Below are positions 45,289 to 57,073 of a stretch of DNA of 64,000 bases, piece by piece. The stretch is from Isoetes taiwanensis (lineage: Eukaryota; Streptophyta; Lycopodiopsida; Isoetales; Isoetaceae). A program made the translations under genes and the position numbers. Where the stretch lies: positions 4,570,257-4,634,256 of the forward strand of contig JAJEKV010000086.1 in assembly GCA_021234155.1 (NCBI GenBank). Reading direction: 5' to 3'. Every line of letters starts with the position of its first letter. Position 1 is the stretch's first letter. A model generated the notes under the pieces. It was given only the letters and a program-made list of their open reading frames with translations. It was not told the origin of the DNA and made no database searches.

Positions 45289-45891
45289 TTAGAATAGCTG
45301 TTGTGTAATCATACTAGTGTTCAGCCAAACCTGATTATCTTCCATTTCATAATCATAGTCTTCGTCTTGCGAATCTGGAACCACGTTTATGTAACTTGCA
45401 CAACCATGCATGTCCTCATTTCTGTTGTGCTTGTTGTTGCCACCATACTTGTTGGAGCCTGAAACATTTGTGTTCTGCCCTGGGCGCTTATTCCCCCCAT
45501 GCTTACAAGCTTCCATATTGCAATTCTCCAGACTTTCTAAACAAGCTTGGATTTCAGCATTAACCCATTCTTCCTCAAGTATCGACTCATTGTCTGAACT
45601 GTATGGGTACCCATCTGAATCAAACTCCATATAATCTATCTTCTGCTTAAGGTGTTCATTACACCAATGGTGCCGTGATCTTAAAGGTTTGAACCCTTGC
45701 CAGTCTAAGTGTGTGAATCTGGCAATCCAAGCTTTTAAACCTGCCTTTCCACCAACACTTGTAGCCCGTAGTTCGCTTCTATGCTCTAGGCTATGCCTAT
45801 ACGAGTCTGCATCCGTCCCCATCCTTATGTCAGAGCCATTACCTTTTAGCTTCAGTGAACCGTCAACATTTATCATCTGCAATCCCTTCAC
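45289..45891 (-). CDS. unidentified exon, upstream part of the same gene
   Basis: Begins after a TTTTTAG acceptor at about 45892 and runs to a donor-like AATCAG|GTTTGG near 45328. It encodes SYRHSLEHRSELRATSVGG, LKAWIARFTHLDWQGFKPL, then an acidic and Asn/Gly-rich stretch (MEFDSDGYPYSSDNES; KYGGNNKHNRNED; PDSQDEDYDYEMED). It is probably an upstream exon of the gene at 42599-44124. A small further exon may lie at 45895-45990 (SSEWSMTELGQIRQTTHRYG) in a different frame. Confidence 0.45.
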   Translation of the reverse strand: MKGLQMINVDGSLKLKGNGSDIRMGTDADSYRHSLEHRSELRATSVGGKAGLKAWIARFTHLDWQGFKPLRSRHHWCNEHLKQKIDYMEFDSDGYPYSSDNESILEEEWVNAEIQACLESLENCNMEACKHGGNKRPGQNTNVSGSNKYGGNNKHNRNEDMHGCASYINVVPDSQDEDYDYEMEDNQVWLNTSMITQQLF

Positions 45892-46332
45892 CTAAAAAGT
45901 CTGTATCAAATCCATATCTATGTGTAGTCTGTCGGATTTGCCCCAGTTCCGTCATACTCCATTCACTACTGCTCTCTGCCCTAAAAAAGTTAGGTGAACC
46001 CTTTATCCCTTAATTATTCATTTCAAAGGTAAAAAAACCTTACTTTCTTCTTTTTTTTAAAAAAAAATTCTATTTTCACATCTGGAGATCTACTATACTT
46101 TATTTCTGCCACCCTAATTATTACATGCTACCATTTTCATGTATACTCGATGTGGCATATATTTACAAGCATACGTTCTAATGAAGTTTCAAGGTATTCC
46201 TTGCTAATGGTCCTTCGTTCTGGGTCAGTCAAGTATGCCACCTATCACATGATACAAGTGCCATTTAAGAATGAAAAAAAAAAAAAAAAAAAAAAAGGGA
46301 AGAAGAAGAAACTACTATAGATCGCAACAAAT

Positions 46333-46360
46333 GCCCGGCAACACCGGGCACCGTCACTAG
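46333..46360 (+). mobile_element. Helitron 3' end
   Basis: GCCCGG-CAACA-CCGGGC forms a perfect hairpin (46333-46349) followed by ACCGTCACTAG and then T. It matches the 3' end at 4156-4184. The matching 5' end was not found with confidence; if it lies left of 40 kb the Helitron would enclose the SCYL2 fragment. Confidence 0.6.
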
Positions 46361-48294
46361 TTTATTTATTGATTTCAAAGGTTCCACCTTATTGATTTCA
46401 AAGGTTAATGGATATGGCAATGGCGCTTATGGATATGGCAATGGCATTGAGCATTAGCACATAATAGAATAGGTTATAAATGGATTTACTAATAAGAAGC
46501 ATCTTTATTTGTTCAATGAAGTCATTAAATGTTGAATCTGCAAGCCAGTTGGTCTCCGTGGACGATAAAATCATATTCTATTCTATTCTATTCTTATGAT
46601 ACTTCCTAGACATGTTGGGTTGTGTTTATTTTTATTACAAAGTGTGGGCTTGAATAGGATGAGAATATGGTCTTATGGAAAGGACGTTTGAGCTAGCTAC
46701 TTCAACATGGTTTAGGTTGTACGGGCAACCTTAGCAAGGGAACTACTACATGTAGTAAATATGGTAATCATGGTTAATGGATTTAATGTAAGCTAATATG
46801 AAAGCTTGCATTGCTATGGGAAAAGTCTAGTTGCTCAATGATGAACTTAACATTGATGTAACTGCAAGGCTCGCTTGAAGAACTATCTCGACATGGCTAG
46901 AGTGTAACTATGATCATGGGCATCATCAACAATTGGTATTTAGGTACATTTTAGTGAGTCGTTTTGGTGTGCACAAAAGTAATTTGTGACTCATTTTGCC
47001 TGTTACTTTTAGCCTTGATGGTTCTTAATTGCGATGTTTAAAGTAGTTAAAATATTAAAGAAATTTGTGTGTCATTTTTCCAGTTACTTTTAGCCTAATG
47101 GTGCTTGATTGCCATGTTATATCCTTGCATTTATATAGGAATCGTATTTATATTCTTAAATACATTTTGAGGGGATTTAGATTGAAGAGTGGACAAAGTA
47201 GAGGTTTAAGAACTAAAAAAAAGGAGGTTTAAGAACTAAAAGTAAGGAGGTTTACTCTTAGCCTAGTTGGCTCTTGATTACAATATTATGTGCCCTTACA
47301 AAATCGGGATTTTATGCTTCTATAGGAATATTCACAAGATCATAGAAAGGGAATTTGTTTACTATTAGAATCTTCATCTACGTTCTTGAAAGGGAATTTG
47401 TTTACTATTAGAATCTTCATCTACGTTCTTAAAAATGATCCCACTTGGCATCTTCAGGTGTAGGTACAAACACCTATTGTGCCCTTTGCTTTTCAGATCT
47501 CCATCTCTGGTGGTAATAAGATAAGCCGAATATTATTCCTGATTTTCGAATTATAATGTTATGTGCCTTGCATAACCAAAACTTTCTGTTTCAACAAGAA
47601 TATCTAGAGGATCAGAGGAATATGTAAAGAAATTTATTTATAATTTTTAGAATCTACATCTCCATTTTTGAAGATAATTCCACGGTAGTTTCAAAATTAC
47701 TATTTGGGAGGGCATCCGACACTTCTTGGCACATATAGAGGTGTTGATGGCCATGGCTTTGGCTTGGGGTTGTTGCCCTTCTCTCCATCAGATTGCTATC
47801 CACTCTTGAAGCAGAGGAATTTGTACAGGATGCTAGCAAGAAATTCAACAAATTTTGTGAAAATCGTGAATTTGTGGAGACCGAATCTTGAAGCAACATT
47901 AGGGTTTTTTAGTTTTTTGGTAGGTTTTTTGGTTTTTTGCTAGGTTTTTTGGTAAGCCACTAACATAGTAATCCTGCTGTTTTGCTTCACATAGCATTAT
48001 GTTTTTGCTTCAGGGGATGAGACAGGCATTTAGCATCTCTGTGTGATGTTTATTATCTAAATTTCTCTTTTGATCAAAGACACGCTAAAAAGGCACCTAT
48101 AAGGTGGAGCAGGTATGTGAAAGACTACGTTATGATGCAGTTTTGGAATTTGGTTATCTGGGATCTTCTTTATAGTTGGGTTTCTTCCTTTCTTCTACCC
48201 TTTCTTCCTAGCAAAATGGTCTAGAGAGCTATGCTTGGTTGATCAGAAAGATATTTCTTGGATAGTGGATTTATGAATTAGGTGCAGATTTATG
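46361..48294. other. no recognised gene; retroelement debris
   Basis: Includes a retroelement 3' end with (TTCTA)n tail at 46549-46593 and a perfect 43-bp tandem duplication at 47345-47430 (unit GAAAGGGAATTTGTTTACTA...). The segment near 47470-47530 resembles part of block A. Confidence 0.45.
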
Positions 48295-49083
48295 AAAATT
48301 TGAGTTGCAAGTGCAGAGGAAACAAGTTATGTGATGGGTTCACAGATAAATGGATTATCTAAGCACTCGGTTCTTAGATATTGCTATGCCAAGAACCTCA
48401 TAACCGAACAAGTACTGATACACTTGAATAGTTATATGCAGATATTGATATGTCTGAGGGGGCTTACATCAACCACTGATGTGCCTGAGTCCCATTCTTA
48501 TCTGGTATTTTTATATGGATATGAAGCCTTGATTTAAGCAAGATCAAATATTTTCAATATTTCAAGAAGATTTGGTGATTCATCTTGATAGGTTGTATCT
48601 CCGATATGGCTTGTTCTCGTATTGTCATATTCTTTTTTGGTTTCCAGGTGAAAGGAATTCATGAGCTTCATCTACATCAAGCCGTTCATCTATATCAAGC
48701 CGGTTAAGGCAATCTTATTACCATATGTTTAAAGATTATCTACGACCATAGCTTTCTTTAAGTTTATGTAGGTAGAGGTTAAAGGTATTGAGATTACTCC
48801 TGTAGTAATCCTTTATCTGTTTGAACCATTGTACTTCTTATTCTGATGTAATATGAAGAAATATCTTGTTTTTAAAAGAAAAAAAAAGAAAAAAAAAAAA
48901 GAAAAAAAAAAGAAGATGATCCACATGGAATCTTTATGTGAAGGTAGAAAAATCTTATGTGCTCCTTGTTTTCGGATCTATATCTCTGATGGTAACAAGA
49001 TAAGCCAATTATTGACCCCTTTGATATACCCATTTCCAACCCTTTAATATAATAAAGATGGATTGTATGGCGTGTCATATATG
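48295..49083 (+). repeat. dispersed repeat block A, copy 2
   Basis: Second copy of 4190-4960, about 90-95% similar by eye, with a longer A-rich tail at 48870-48916. Confidence 0.75.
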
Positions 49084-49223
49084 TCAATAAGTTTGTATGG
49101 ATTTCTTGCAACTATAGTGCTTGCTTCCTTTAATCCAACAACATAAAAGCTTCTAAAGCTTAAATCAAATTCTGGTCTTCCAAAGTTCACAAAGAGAAAT
49201 TGCAGGGAAAAAAATGAGATATT

Positions 49224-49510
49224 AGACGAGGTGCACCCTGGACTACCACAGTCATCGGATCTGTCAATCCTACGGCCCAGACTGTATGTTGGAGCCTCTG
49301 GACACCTCTCGTTTCGATTATGCTCAAGTACGATTGGGGACGCATATGATTTGAAGATGTCAAATACGAGTTTGCCTAAGGTTTTGATGGTATATCGAGC
49401 CTCTATACGGTTTCGCTTGAGTTTTTAGATATGAAATACGGGGATTCGAACCTTTACCAAAATAACTCAATGTCCTAATAAGACTACTTTAACCAATCTA
49501 ACCAGTGAGC
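49224..49510 (+). repeat. dispersed repeat block C, copy 2
   Basis: Second copy of 5811-6105, again just upstream of the LINE. Confidence 0.6.
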
Positions 49511-52500
49511 TAATGTGATTATTTTTTATCTTAAATCTATGTTTTTTTTTATAATAGCCCATTGCATTGTTTTAGGGATATGGTCTATGGTTTCAAGAAT
49601 TATATCTATATCAAATCCCCCTGGAACCCCCTGTTATTTTGCTACATATTAGAATTGCTCTTCATACTGATCCTTTTAACTCTATTCTGCATAGCAAAGA
49701 GGAAGATATGGAGAGAGAAATCAAATTCATTGAAGATATTGAAGCCAAAGGTGCAGCCATTAGATGCAAAATCAAGTAGGCAAATGACGTGGATTCTGGA
49801 TCTACTAAATTCTTTTATAGAGTTGCCAAATTCAGGCAAACTAAAAATTCTATAACTGAAGTCCAAGATAGTTCTGGAAATATTCGCAGGAAGCCAAATG
49901 ACATATCAGTTTTTTTCTCTTCAAGTTATTCCCATCGATCCGAGCCCTCGGATCGCAATTCTAGAATGGGGCGAGCATGCATGTCTTGCATGCATGCATG
50001 CGGTGCATGCCTTCTCTGGTTGGGAGTTTGCTATTTTAGGCGAGGTTCTTCATCGACGTCTCATCGACGCTTTCTCTTCTCTCTCAGCAGTACCTTCTTC
50101 TCTTTTCTTTGTAACCATGCAGGGGAGGGGCTTCTCCCTGCTTGGATTGACCAATTTGGCATTTCTGTCATGCTGTGGCAGGTCCTTTCTCGGCCTTTCC
50201 TCTTCTTTAGCCATAATCCTTTGATCTTCGTCCTCGATCCCGTTTTTGGATAAGGAAGTCCTTTTCTATTCGGGAGGTTTTTGTTGTTTTCATGCGAGCC
50301 CCATTCTAGAATCCCATCGATCCGAGCCCTCAGATCACAATTCTAGAATGGAGCGAGCATGCATGTCTTGCATGCATGCATTCGGTGCATGCCTTCTCTG
50401 GTTGGGAGTTCGCTATTTTAGGCGAGATTCATCATTGAAGCCTCATTGGCGCTTCCTCTTCTCTCTCAGCAGTACCTTCTTCTCTTTTCTTTGTAACCCA
50501 CCCTCCCCCCCTTCTTTGTTTCATGTATTTGTCGCCTGGCATGCGTGACCAGCCCTTCTATTTGAAGAGGTTTTTGTTTTATTGTCGCGTGGCACGCGTG
50601 ATCAGCCCCTCCACTATGGGAGGTTTGTTTTGTCACATTTTTTTTAGTGTTGGTGATGTGCAGGTGCAGGTTGGCGAGTGGCAGCAGCTTTGACTTCTCT
50701 ATTCGTGGGTTTTGGGAGCAAGTTCTCAGCCTTACGTTTGTCCAAGCCCTTTGCTGAAGGCTTATCACTAGGGTTTTTCCTCGAAAACTCAAAAGGGCGG
50801 GGTTTTTAATCCCAGTGATAAGCTTTCGGCAGGTACACAAGCCAAACATCTTTTAGCATTGTATTTTATGGGGTCCAAGTTATATAATTGGACATTCCCT
50901 TTATTTTCCTTCGTGAGTAGTTTGCATGTGTGCGGCTACCCACTATCCACCATTGTAGAAAATCTGCTGAGATGAATGAGAAGCCTATCTATAAAGAAGT
51001 CACCAGATAGTCAAGTCTAGTAGACACCTTCATATCCTATCCATATCGGGTTGCGCCGAATGGACCATAGTGAGCATGTATCAACAGAAAGTTCTGCTAC
51101 GTCGGGGTTCATCATTAATATAACCCCTAGCAACTCCCATCAAGAAATGACATCTAAAGCAGGGGTTTGAACCCCTGACCAAAGTGCACAGGAGGTTTTT
51201 GTTGTTTTCATGTGAGCCCCATTCTAGAATCTAATCTTTTTGCTGATAACAACACAAGAGATGCCACTGACATTTCTAAGACAAGCAATTTCCACTATCT
51301 TATTGATAGAATCATCCCATCTGCCTCTCCTGTGAATGACAATAATATGATCCAAATTCCTTCTATTGATGAAATCTATGGTGTTCTTAAGAGCTTCAAG
51401 CATGCTAAATCCCCTGGTCCAGATGGATTCCCACCTGAATTTTATTTGCATTTTTTGGAATATTATGAAGCATGATTTTATGGCTTTTATTAAAGGCTTT
51501 TAGTCTACTGGTTATCTTCGTGCCTCAATTGCTAGTGGTTTCATTACTTTGATTCCTAAGATTGATAAGCCTAATACTATATCTGATTGGAGACCAATTT
51601 CTTTAACAAACACTACTTACAAAATTTGTGCCACAATCATTGATGCCATGGAGGGCCTTCTTGGAATAAGCTCTCTATCAGAATCCTAATAGCTCTAGAT
51701 CCCTCAGCATCCTTCAATATATAGATGATACCTTCTCATTTCTCAAGAATGATCCAAATAATATTTCAAACTTCCTTAATGTTATTGGTGATTTCTCTGC
51801 TGCTTCAAGTGTTCACTTAAATCTTGAAAAGTGTATTATTATTGGAGATGTTCCTGATAAGCAAATTACTGGCATTAAGATTATCAACATCACTCAAGCT
51901 TCCAAGCTTTTAGGTATGCCTTTGTCTCTGAACACTAATCTCTTAGGTCTCTGGGCTCCTATTGTTGACAAGATTCATGCTAAACTTCAGTCTTACAGGA
52001 ATAGTCTTTCTCTAGCAGGCAGAATTGTTATTGTTAATAATGTTCTTGCTAGCTCACGTGTTTATTTTTCCTTTGCTTTGGTGGCCCCAGCAAAGATATA
52101 TATCAAATTGAGAAGATTATCGAAGATCTTATCTGGAATGGAAACCATATGGTAAATTGGGACTTATTGTGAGAAAGAAGAAAGTTGGAGGCCTCAATTC
52201 AAGATCATAAGCAAGCTCAAGCTCTTGCTGATAAATCGTATGGAAAGCTCTCAATGGCTCATTAAGCCCTGCCTCTATATTTATAAACTACTGGTTAAAT
52301 GCTAGCAAACCTCAGGGTCATCCTTCCATTCCTCATATATGCTTCCAAATTCAGCTTTCTATGATCTGAAAACGGCTGCTAATATATCTCCCCTGATAAG
52401 GAATTTTATTAAGGCCTGGAATAATATCTTTTTTGCTTCTTCTTATCCAAGTGTGTCTAACATTCACCTCAACATGCCAATCTTCTGGGCACCTATCTTC

Positions 52501-52785
52501 AAAGATGATGCAAATTATGTGCTTGCCATTAAACACCCTCAAATATACAAAAAATGGAGATCTTATGACCTGAATTTTATTAATGATCTCTGACAGGTGG
52601 ATTACCTAGTCTGCCTTAAAAAAGAGAATTAAAGGCACTGGCTATGATAAGCAGAGTTTCTACCACATAAAGCAAGTGATTGGTAATTTAAGACCTACTC
52701 CATCTATTAATGATTTTCATTGGCAGTTGAACATAAAATCTCTGTATAAAGTTAGCACCATATATGATTTTCTTAACCATAAGAT
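49511..52785 (+). mobile_element. L1-like LINE copy B, left part, interrupted by block B
   Basis: The first LINE part (49511-49924) includes the undisturbed element 1 target TATAGAGTTGCC (GAGT at 49820-49823). Block B repeats occupy about 49925-51205, including a second hairpin copy. The LINE then continues with reverse transcriptase pieces: FKHAKSPGPDGFPPEFYLHF at about 51390-51450, later SYRNSLSLAGRIVIVNNVLA near 51985. Several deletions relative to copy A are visible (for example around 51640-51690). It stops at GATGAAT where element 2 begins. Confidence 0.8.
50754..50829 (+). repeat. conserved long-stem hairpin, copy 2
   Basis: CTGAAGGCTTATCACT pairs with AGTGATAAGCTTTCGG, enclosing the same inner sequence as the copy at 5534. 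Confidence 0.6.
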
Positions 52786-52789
52786 GAAT

Positions 52790-52814
52790 AACAAGGTTGC
52801 ATTTGAAACGGGAG
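52790..52814 (+). repeat. element 2 left terminal inverted repeat and subterminal hairpin
   Basis: Starts AACAAGGTTGCATTTGAA. Its inner part TTTGAAACGGGAGT pairs with ACTCCCGTTTCAAA at 52824-52837, so the end can form a 14-bp hairpin with an 8-base loop. Confidence 0.92.
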
Positions 52815-52837
52815 TGTTGCACAACTCCCGTTTCAAA

Positions 52838-53295
52838 GATTCCCTCAAAAAAACATGGCATCCTCCCAGAAATGAACTTTTTGGCCGAGTCAACGGATTT
52901 TGCGAGGTTAAATTTTTTTTTCTTGCTTTTTAACCTCTCAGCAAGTGTACATTTTCATTTGATGAAATATCATAGCCAAAAAGAGCAAAATTTACAGCTG
53001 ACTATGCAATCCATGAAATGAAGAGAACAAAACATCTTAGTTTAAATGATTTAATGATAGTACATTAATTAAAAATTTTACATACATCAGTTTTGAAGGC
53101 AAAATTAATCTTAACACTAGAATAGTCTGTCAGCTGTTAGTGGAAAAGGGCCAAATTTACTGTTGATTGTGTAGTGTAGACAAGCAAGACTAAAATAATA
53201 AGAAAATTGATGGGAATAAATAATATTAATAATGAATAAATATTTCATTATCAGTTTTAGAAGTTAGCAATCTGAAAAATATTTCTCTCAAGGAG
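52838..53295. other. left untranslated end of element 2
   Basis: No gene. The segment CTCCCGTTTCAAAGATT spanning 52825-52841 is repeated at the right end (60765-60781). Confidence 0.5.
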
Positions 53296-56200
53296 TCAAA
53301 GATCAACTTCGTAGTCCTCCTCATGGTCTTTGCTTGTAGATGCAACATTATCCTTAACAGGCTTCTCTTGCTCAGGTGATTTCATTGTTTCCTTGATAGT
53401 CTTGTCTTCTGTTTCCACTATTAGAGCCACTTCCTTCAGCTCTGCAAAAGTGACCTCATCCTCTGTGGAGCTAGTAAAAGGAGGCTGTATTTCAGACGAT
53501 GTCATTTTGGCAAAGTCAGATGAGGATTTGACACCTAGCTCTTGATTCTCGTCTGGTAAGCTGGGTAGTGCAGCCAATCTCATCTTAATAAAATGCACGG
53601 CCTCCTTGTCTACATCTACTGCTACACAGTTTCGGCCTTTTTTAAGTGCGCAGGCAATGGTTGTACCAGAGCCCGAGAAAGCATCAAGTATCCAGTCTCC
53701 TTGACATGAAAACATGTCAATAAGCTGGTTGATTAATTTCAGGGGCTTCTGATAGTGGTTGACAATTCTACCCTGCGCACTTGGGTCTTGCAGCTTCTGC
53801 AACACGGCTGGAAACTCTAACACATTAGAAAAATCAGAGCATCCAGACGTGTTAAAGTGCTCCATTGTTCTCTTGCCGTCGAAGCTCCAGTAGCCCACAT
53901 GAAGATATTCCACTTTGCTTAATAACCTAGGGCCTCCAGCATGATAATTTATATTGGTTTTGTACCTTTGGGAGAGAAGGGTAGTTAGCATTTAGAAATT
54001 AATAAGTAAGTTTACTATTCCAGAATAGCAAAGGAAAGCAGAAGTATTCCAGAATAAGTTCTCACCAGACCAAATTCTCATAGCCTGCTTGAGCAGAGGA
54101 TCCAAAATGATTCTTGAAGCTCGCTTCCACCATTCCTGCTTGCATGCTAGAGTGGAACACCACCAGCCTCCAGTGCTTAGCCGTTGTAATTTGTTTTAGA
54201 CCTTCAATGAATGCATTGAACTCGGAGTTCCTAAATGGTAGGTCGTCATAACGGCTGTCCTTGATCTTAAACCCGTACGGTATATCAGCAATGATCAGGG
54301 TAAAATTCTGGGGCGTAATGCTTCCCACCAACTTAGTGCAGTCACCTTGAATGACAGAAAACAAATTGTCCTGATCAAACAATGTAAACCTTTCAAACTC
54401 GGACGGTTCAACTGTCAACTGCCTTCTCTCGGCCAAGGTCCTTTCTTCACGAGCAAGCTTTAGGAGGTGCATGAAACCTTCGGGTAAGTCTTTGTTTTTC
54501 TTTTTGTTCTGCTTTTGCAAATTGGGTTAAGCTGTGTACAAACAGTTAAAACAAACGAAGATCCAAATGGTGAAGTACTGTACCCATCCTTCGATATTAG
54601 GAGCGTATTGTACAATACGCTCGTCAGAAGTTGCCACAGGGTACAACTCCTTACACCTGTCCCAGGTTTCCACGTTTAACTGCTCCATCAAGCATGTTTG
54701 ACATGCAATGACGTTCTTTTGGCTAACAAACAGGAAATATTAAACACATTACTTATTCCGGAATACAAAGCAGATAAGGAATTAGATAGTATAAAGCACT
54801 AGACATGAAGGCTTACTTGTGCATTTCCTTTGACATTTCTTCTAAGGAAAACTCCTTGTCCACTACTTTCTGGAGTAACCTCTCTATGATGGCTGTGTCC
54901 GTGAATCTCTGCAGCTCCCTCCAGACTGTGATTGTCATTTCTTTTTTTGGCACGTCTGTGCCCTTTTTCTTCTCTGTTGCTTTACCTTTGCTCTTTAGTT
55001 CCCCTTATTCAAAAGCCGTAAATATTTCGTTTTGCAGGTCCCATATCTATAGCACAACAACATATTGTAAGTTACATTGGAGAAAATCTTTTGGAAATGA
55101 ACTACCAAAAACATTTAATAAAGACCAAAGTGTATTCCGGAATACACTTCGGCCCGGAATACACTTCGGCCAGACACTGAAGGCCAAAGTGTATTTTGGA
55201 ATACACTTTGGACTGACACTGAAGTGCGAGGGCTATTCCAGAATACAAATGTGCTTACCCTGCCATCCCTGAAGGCCAGTTGAAACCAATTGTCGTGGCT
55301 GATCAGAGAGTGCCTCTTGTTGGCTTCATCATACTTTAGGCAGCACTCTATTGCACACGCCTCCTTAAGCTCCAAAGATGGCCCTGGCTTCTTAAGATCC
55401 TCTCCATATTTTTCCTTGAATATCAGGTACTCTCTGTGCATGAATCTAATTTTATCAACAAAACTCATTTTGAGTTTGTACTCGTTATCCGCATTGTGTG
55501 TGTTGGCCACTATTTTCGCCTCTTCGTCAGTCATGCCACAATACACCGCACAGAGGACGGAGAGGTATCTTGGATTCTGCTTTTCTTTGTATAGTTGCCT
55601 GCGAGCTTTGAAGCTATGATTTCCACCCAGCACATAATGTGTGTACTGATCTGCACACTCTCTGTCGTAACTGGCCGGGTCCATGCACTGGCTTCTGTCC
55701 ACAAGCACAACAATTGGAGCAACATGTGCGTTTGGGTTACTCCTTATCCTGTCTTTCAAATTCCTTACATGATCCGCATAAATTTTTCTGATCTGGAGTG
55801 GTCTCTCTCCTGTCTCGTCCTTAGGTGGCAGTTTCATGCATGTGACAGGAAGATAAATCACTCCTTGAACATATTTATCTTTATTTATTGCTTCCATCCG
55901 TTCTGCCGTCTTGTCTATTTTTTTTTCTTTTATTGCAACCCCTGGGGCCTTGGCCTTCCCCTTTGTTTTTTTCCCTGTTTCATGGGGTGCATCTTCAATG
56001 GCAAGTACAGCCGTCTTTCTTTTCTTAGGCTCCTTGGCAGCCACAATCTGTCTTTGCTTTTTTGCTGGTGGAGGTGGGGGTTCTTCAGGTTCGGACTCAG
56101 CCGAATTTGCATCGTCATTACTTCCAAGTTCGTCCTCCTCATCTCCACCTTCTTCAGCTTCAGAAGCACTGTAGTCCAGTGCTTCACTTCTGCTGCTTGA

Positions 56201-56926
56201 TACCGTCCTAAGGATGGTTGACAATGCCTGCTTATTTATATAGTGGGCAATGTAACTGTAAAGCCGTCCAGGCTGCACGTTCGAAAGCTTAAAGAATGCT
56301 ATATCAAGAACAATGTAGCCTTGTGACGTCTTAAACGAAAGTCTTGGCTGTTGTTTAGACTGCCTAGCAACTGGCTCCACGTGCTGGATAGACCCCATGC
56401 AAGCAAACTCAGACTCATCGTAACGTTTTTGCCCTGGGCTGTGACAGACATACAGGAAAGTGACATTGCTGTACTTTCCTGCAAAACCCCTCGTAACAGG
56501 GACCTGCATGCTCTGTGGTCTCTTGTTCTTTTTCTGGCACGGGTTTCCTTGTCGTGAACTTGAAGCTTCTATTGGGTTTTTGGACACCATGTTCCTGCCT
56601 GCAACATCGCAGTAGCAAACTGTTTAAGTTAAAGCTAAGAGAACTAGAATGTGTATTCCCGAATAACAATGTCTAAATTCTACTGCTAAAACGCATAAAA
56701 ATGCACTAAATTTAAAGTTTTTGTAGCAAAACTAGTTCGAACTGTAGGCCAAAGTGTATTCCGGAATACACTTTGGCCTTCATCGCCCAGGCCAAAGTGT
56801 ATTCCGGAATACACTTTGGCAGTGCGCTAAAGGCCAAAGTGTATTCCGGAATACACTTTGGCCTCTGCCTAAGCAACATTTCTAAAAAAAACCCGTACAT
56901 TGTACTTTTACCGCTTACCTGTCCAT
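53296..56926 (-). CDS. ParB-DNA methyltransferase fusion of element 2
   Basis: Six exons in compatible phases: 56926-56919 (MD plus two bases), 56594-55259, 55046-54817, 54722-54584, 54508-54066, 53965-53296; about 940 residues. After an N-terminal region come an acidic/basic nuclear-type tract (SEPEEPPPPPAKKQR, EPKKRK), a ParB-like domain (YADHVRNLKDRIRSNP, then YVLGGNHSFKARRQL) and a beta-class methyltransferase: motif IV DIPYG (54272-54286), motif X HYQKP (53743-53757) and SAM-binding motif I ILDAFSGSGTT (near 53659-53692), in the order IV-X-I. D-x-P-Y at motif IV favours N6-adenine over N4-cytosine. An in-frame TAA at 55005-55007 is the only lesion I find; an exon starting just after it (AG|AGCAAAGG) would avoid it. 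Phage and bacterial ParB-methyltransferase fusions are the likely source. It is divergent from the transposase gene. Confidence 0.8.
54015..54057. repeat. element 2 palindromes in intron 5
   Basis: CTATTCCAGAATAG (54015-54028) and GTATTCCAGAATAA (54044-54057) lie in the intron 53966-54065, the second 8 bases from the exon boundary. Confidence 0.75.
54753..54766. repeat. element 2 palindrome in intron 3
   Basis: TTATTCCGGAATAC within the intron 54723-54816. Confidence 0.75.
55125..55246. repeat. element 2 palindromes in intron 2
   Basis: CCAAAGTGTATTCCGG and its complement (55125-55152), a half-site right after it, AAAGTGTATTTTGG and complement (55182-55213), and CTATTCCAGAATAC (near 55233-55246). 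All lie between the donor at 55258 and the acceptor at 55047. Confidence 0.85.
56652..56864. repeat. element 2 palindrome array in intron 1
   Basis: Three perfect palindromes with the half GGCCAAAGTGTATTCC followed by its complement: 56747-56778 (32 bp), 56791-56820 (30 bp) and 56831-56864 (34 bp), plus GTATTCCCGAATAA at 56652-56665. Centre-to-centre spacing is about 43 bp, four helical turns. They lie between the first codon-bearing exon (ends 56919) and exon 2 (starts 56594). Confidence 0.92.
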
Positions 56927-57073
56927 GCTGCGTGCTATGTAAAATGGAATAAAGTAATGCAGAAATATTCGAAGGCGCTAGATCGGAGCGGCTGGAGCTT
57001 CGAAACTGGAATACACGACTGAGCGCCAGAATATTTTCTTTTTAAAGGTCTCCTTCATACACATGTTCATTTC

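Noticed and set aside
55005-55007. Programmed stop-codon readthrough in the element 2 ParB-methyltransferase
   Set aside because: No supporting context seen; a lesion or a later exon start is simpler.
53296-56926. Bacterial contamination or a plasmid partition/restriction-modification locus
   Set aside because: The gene has introns, sits inside a TIR-bounded element within a plant LINE, and there is no ParA or restriction endonuclease nearby.
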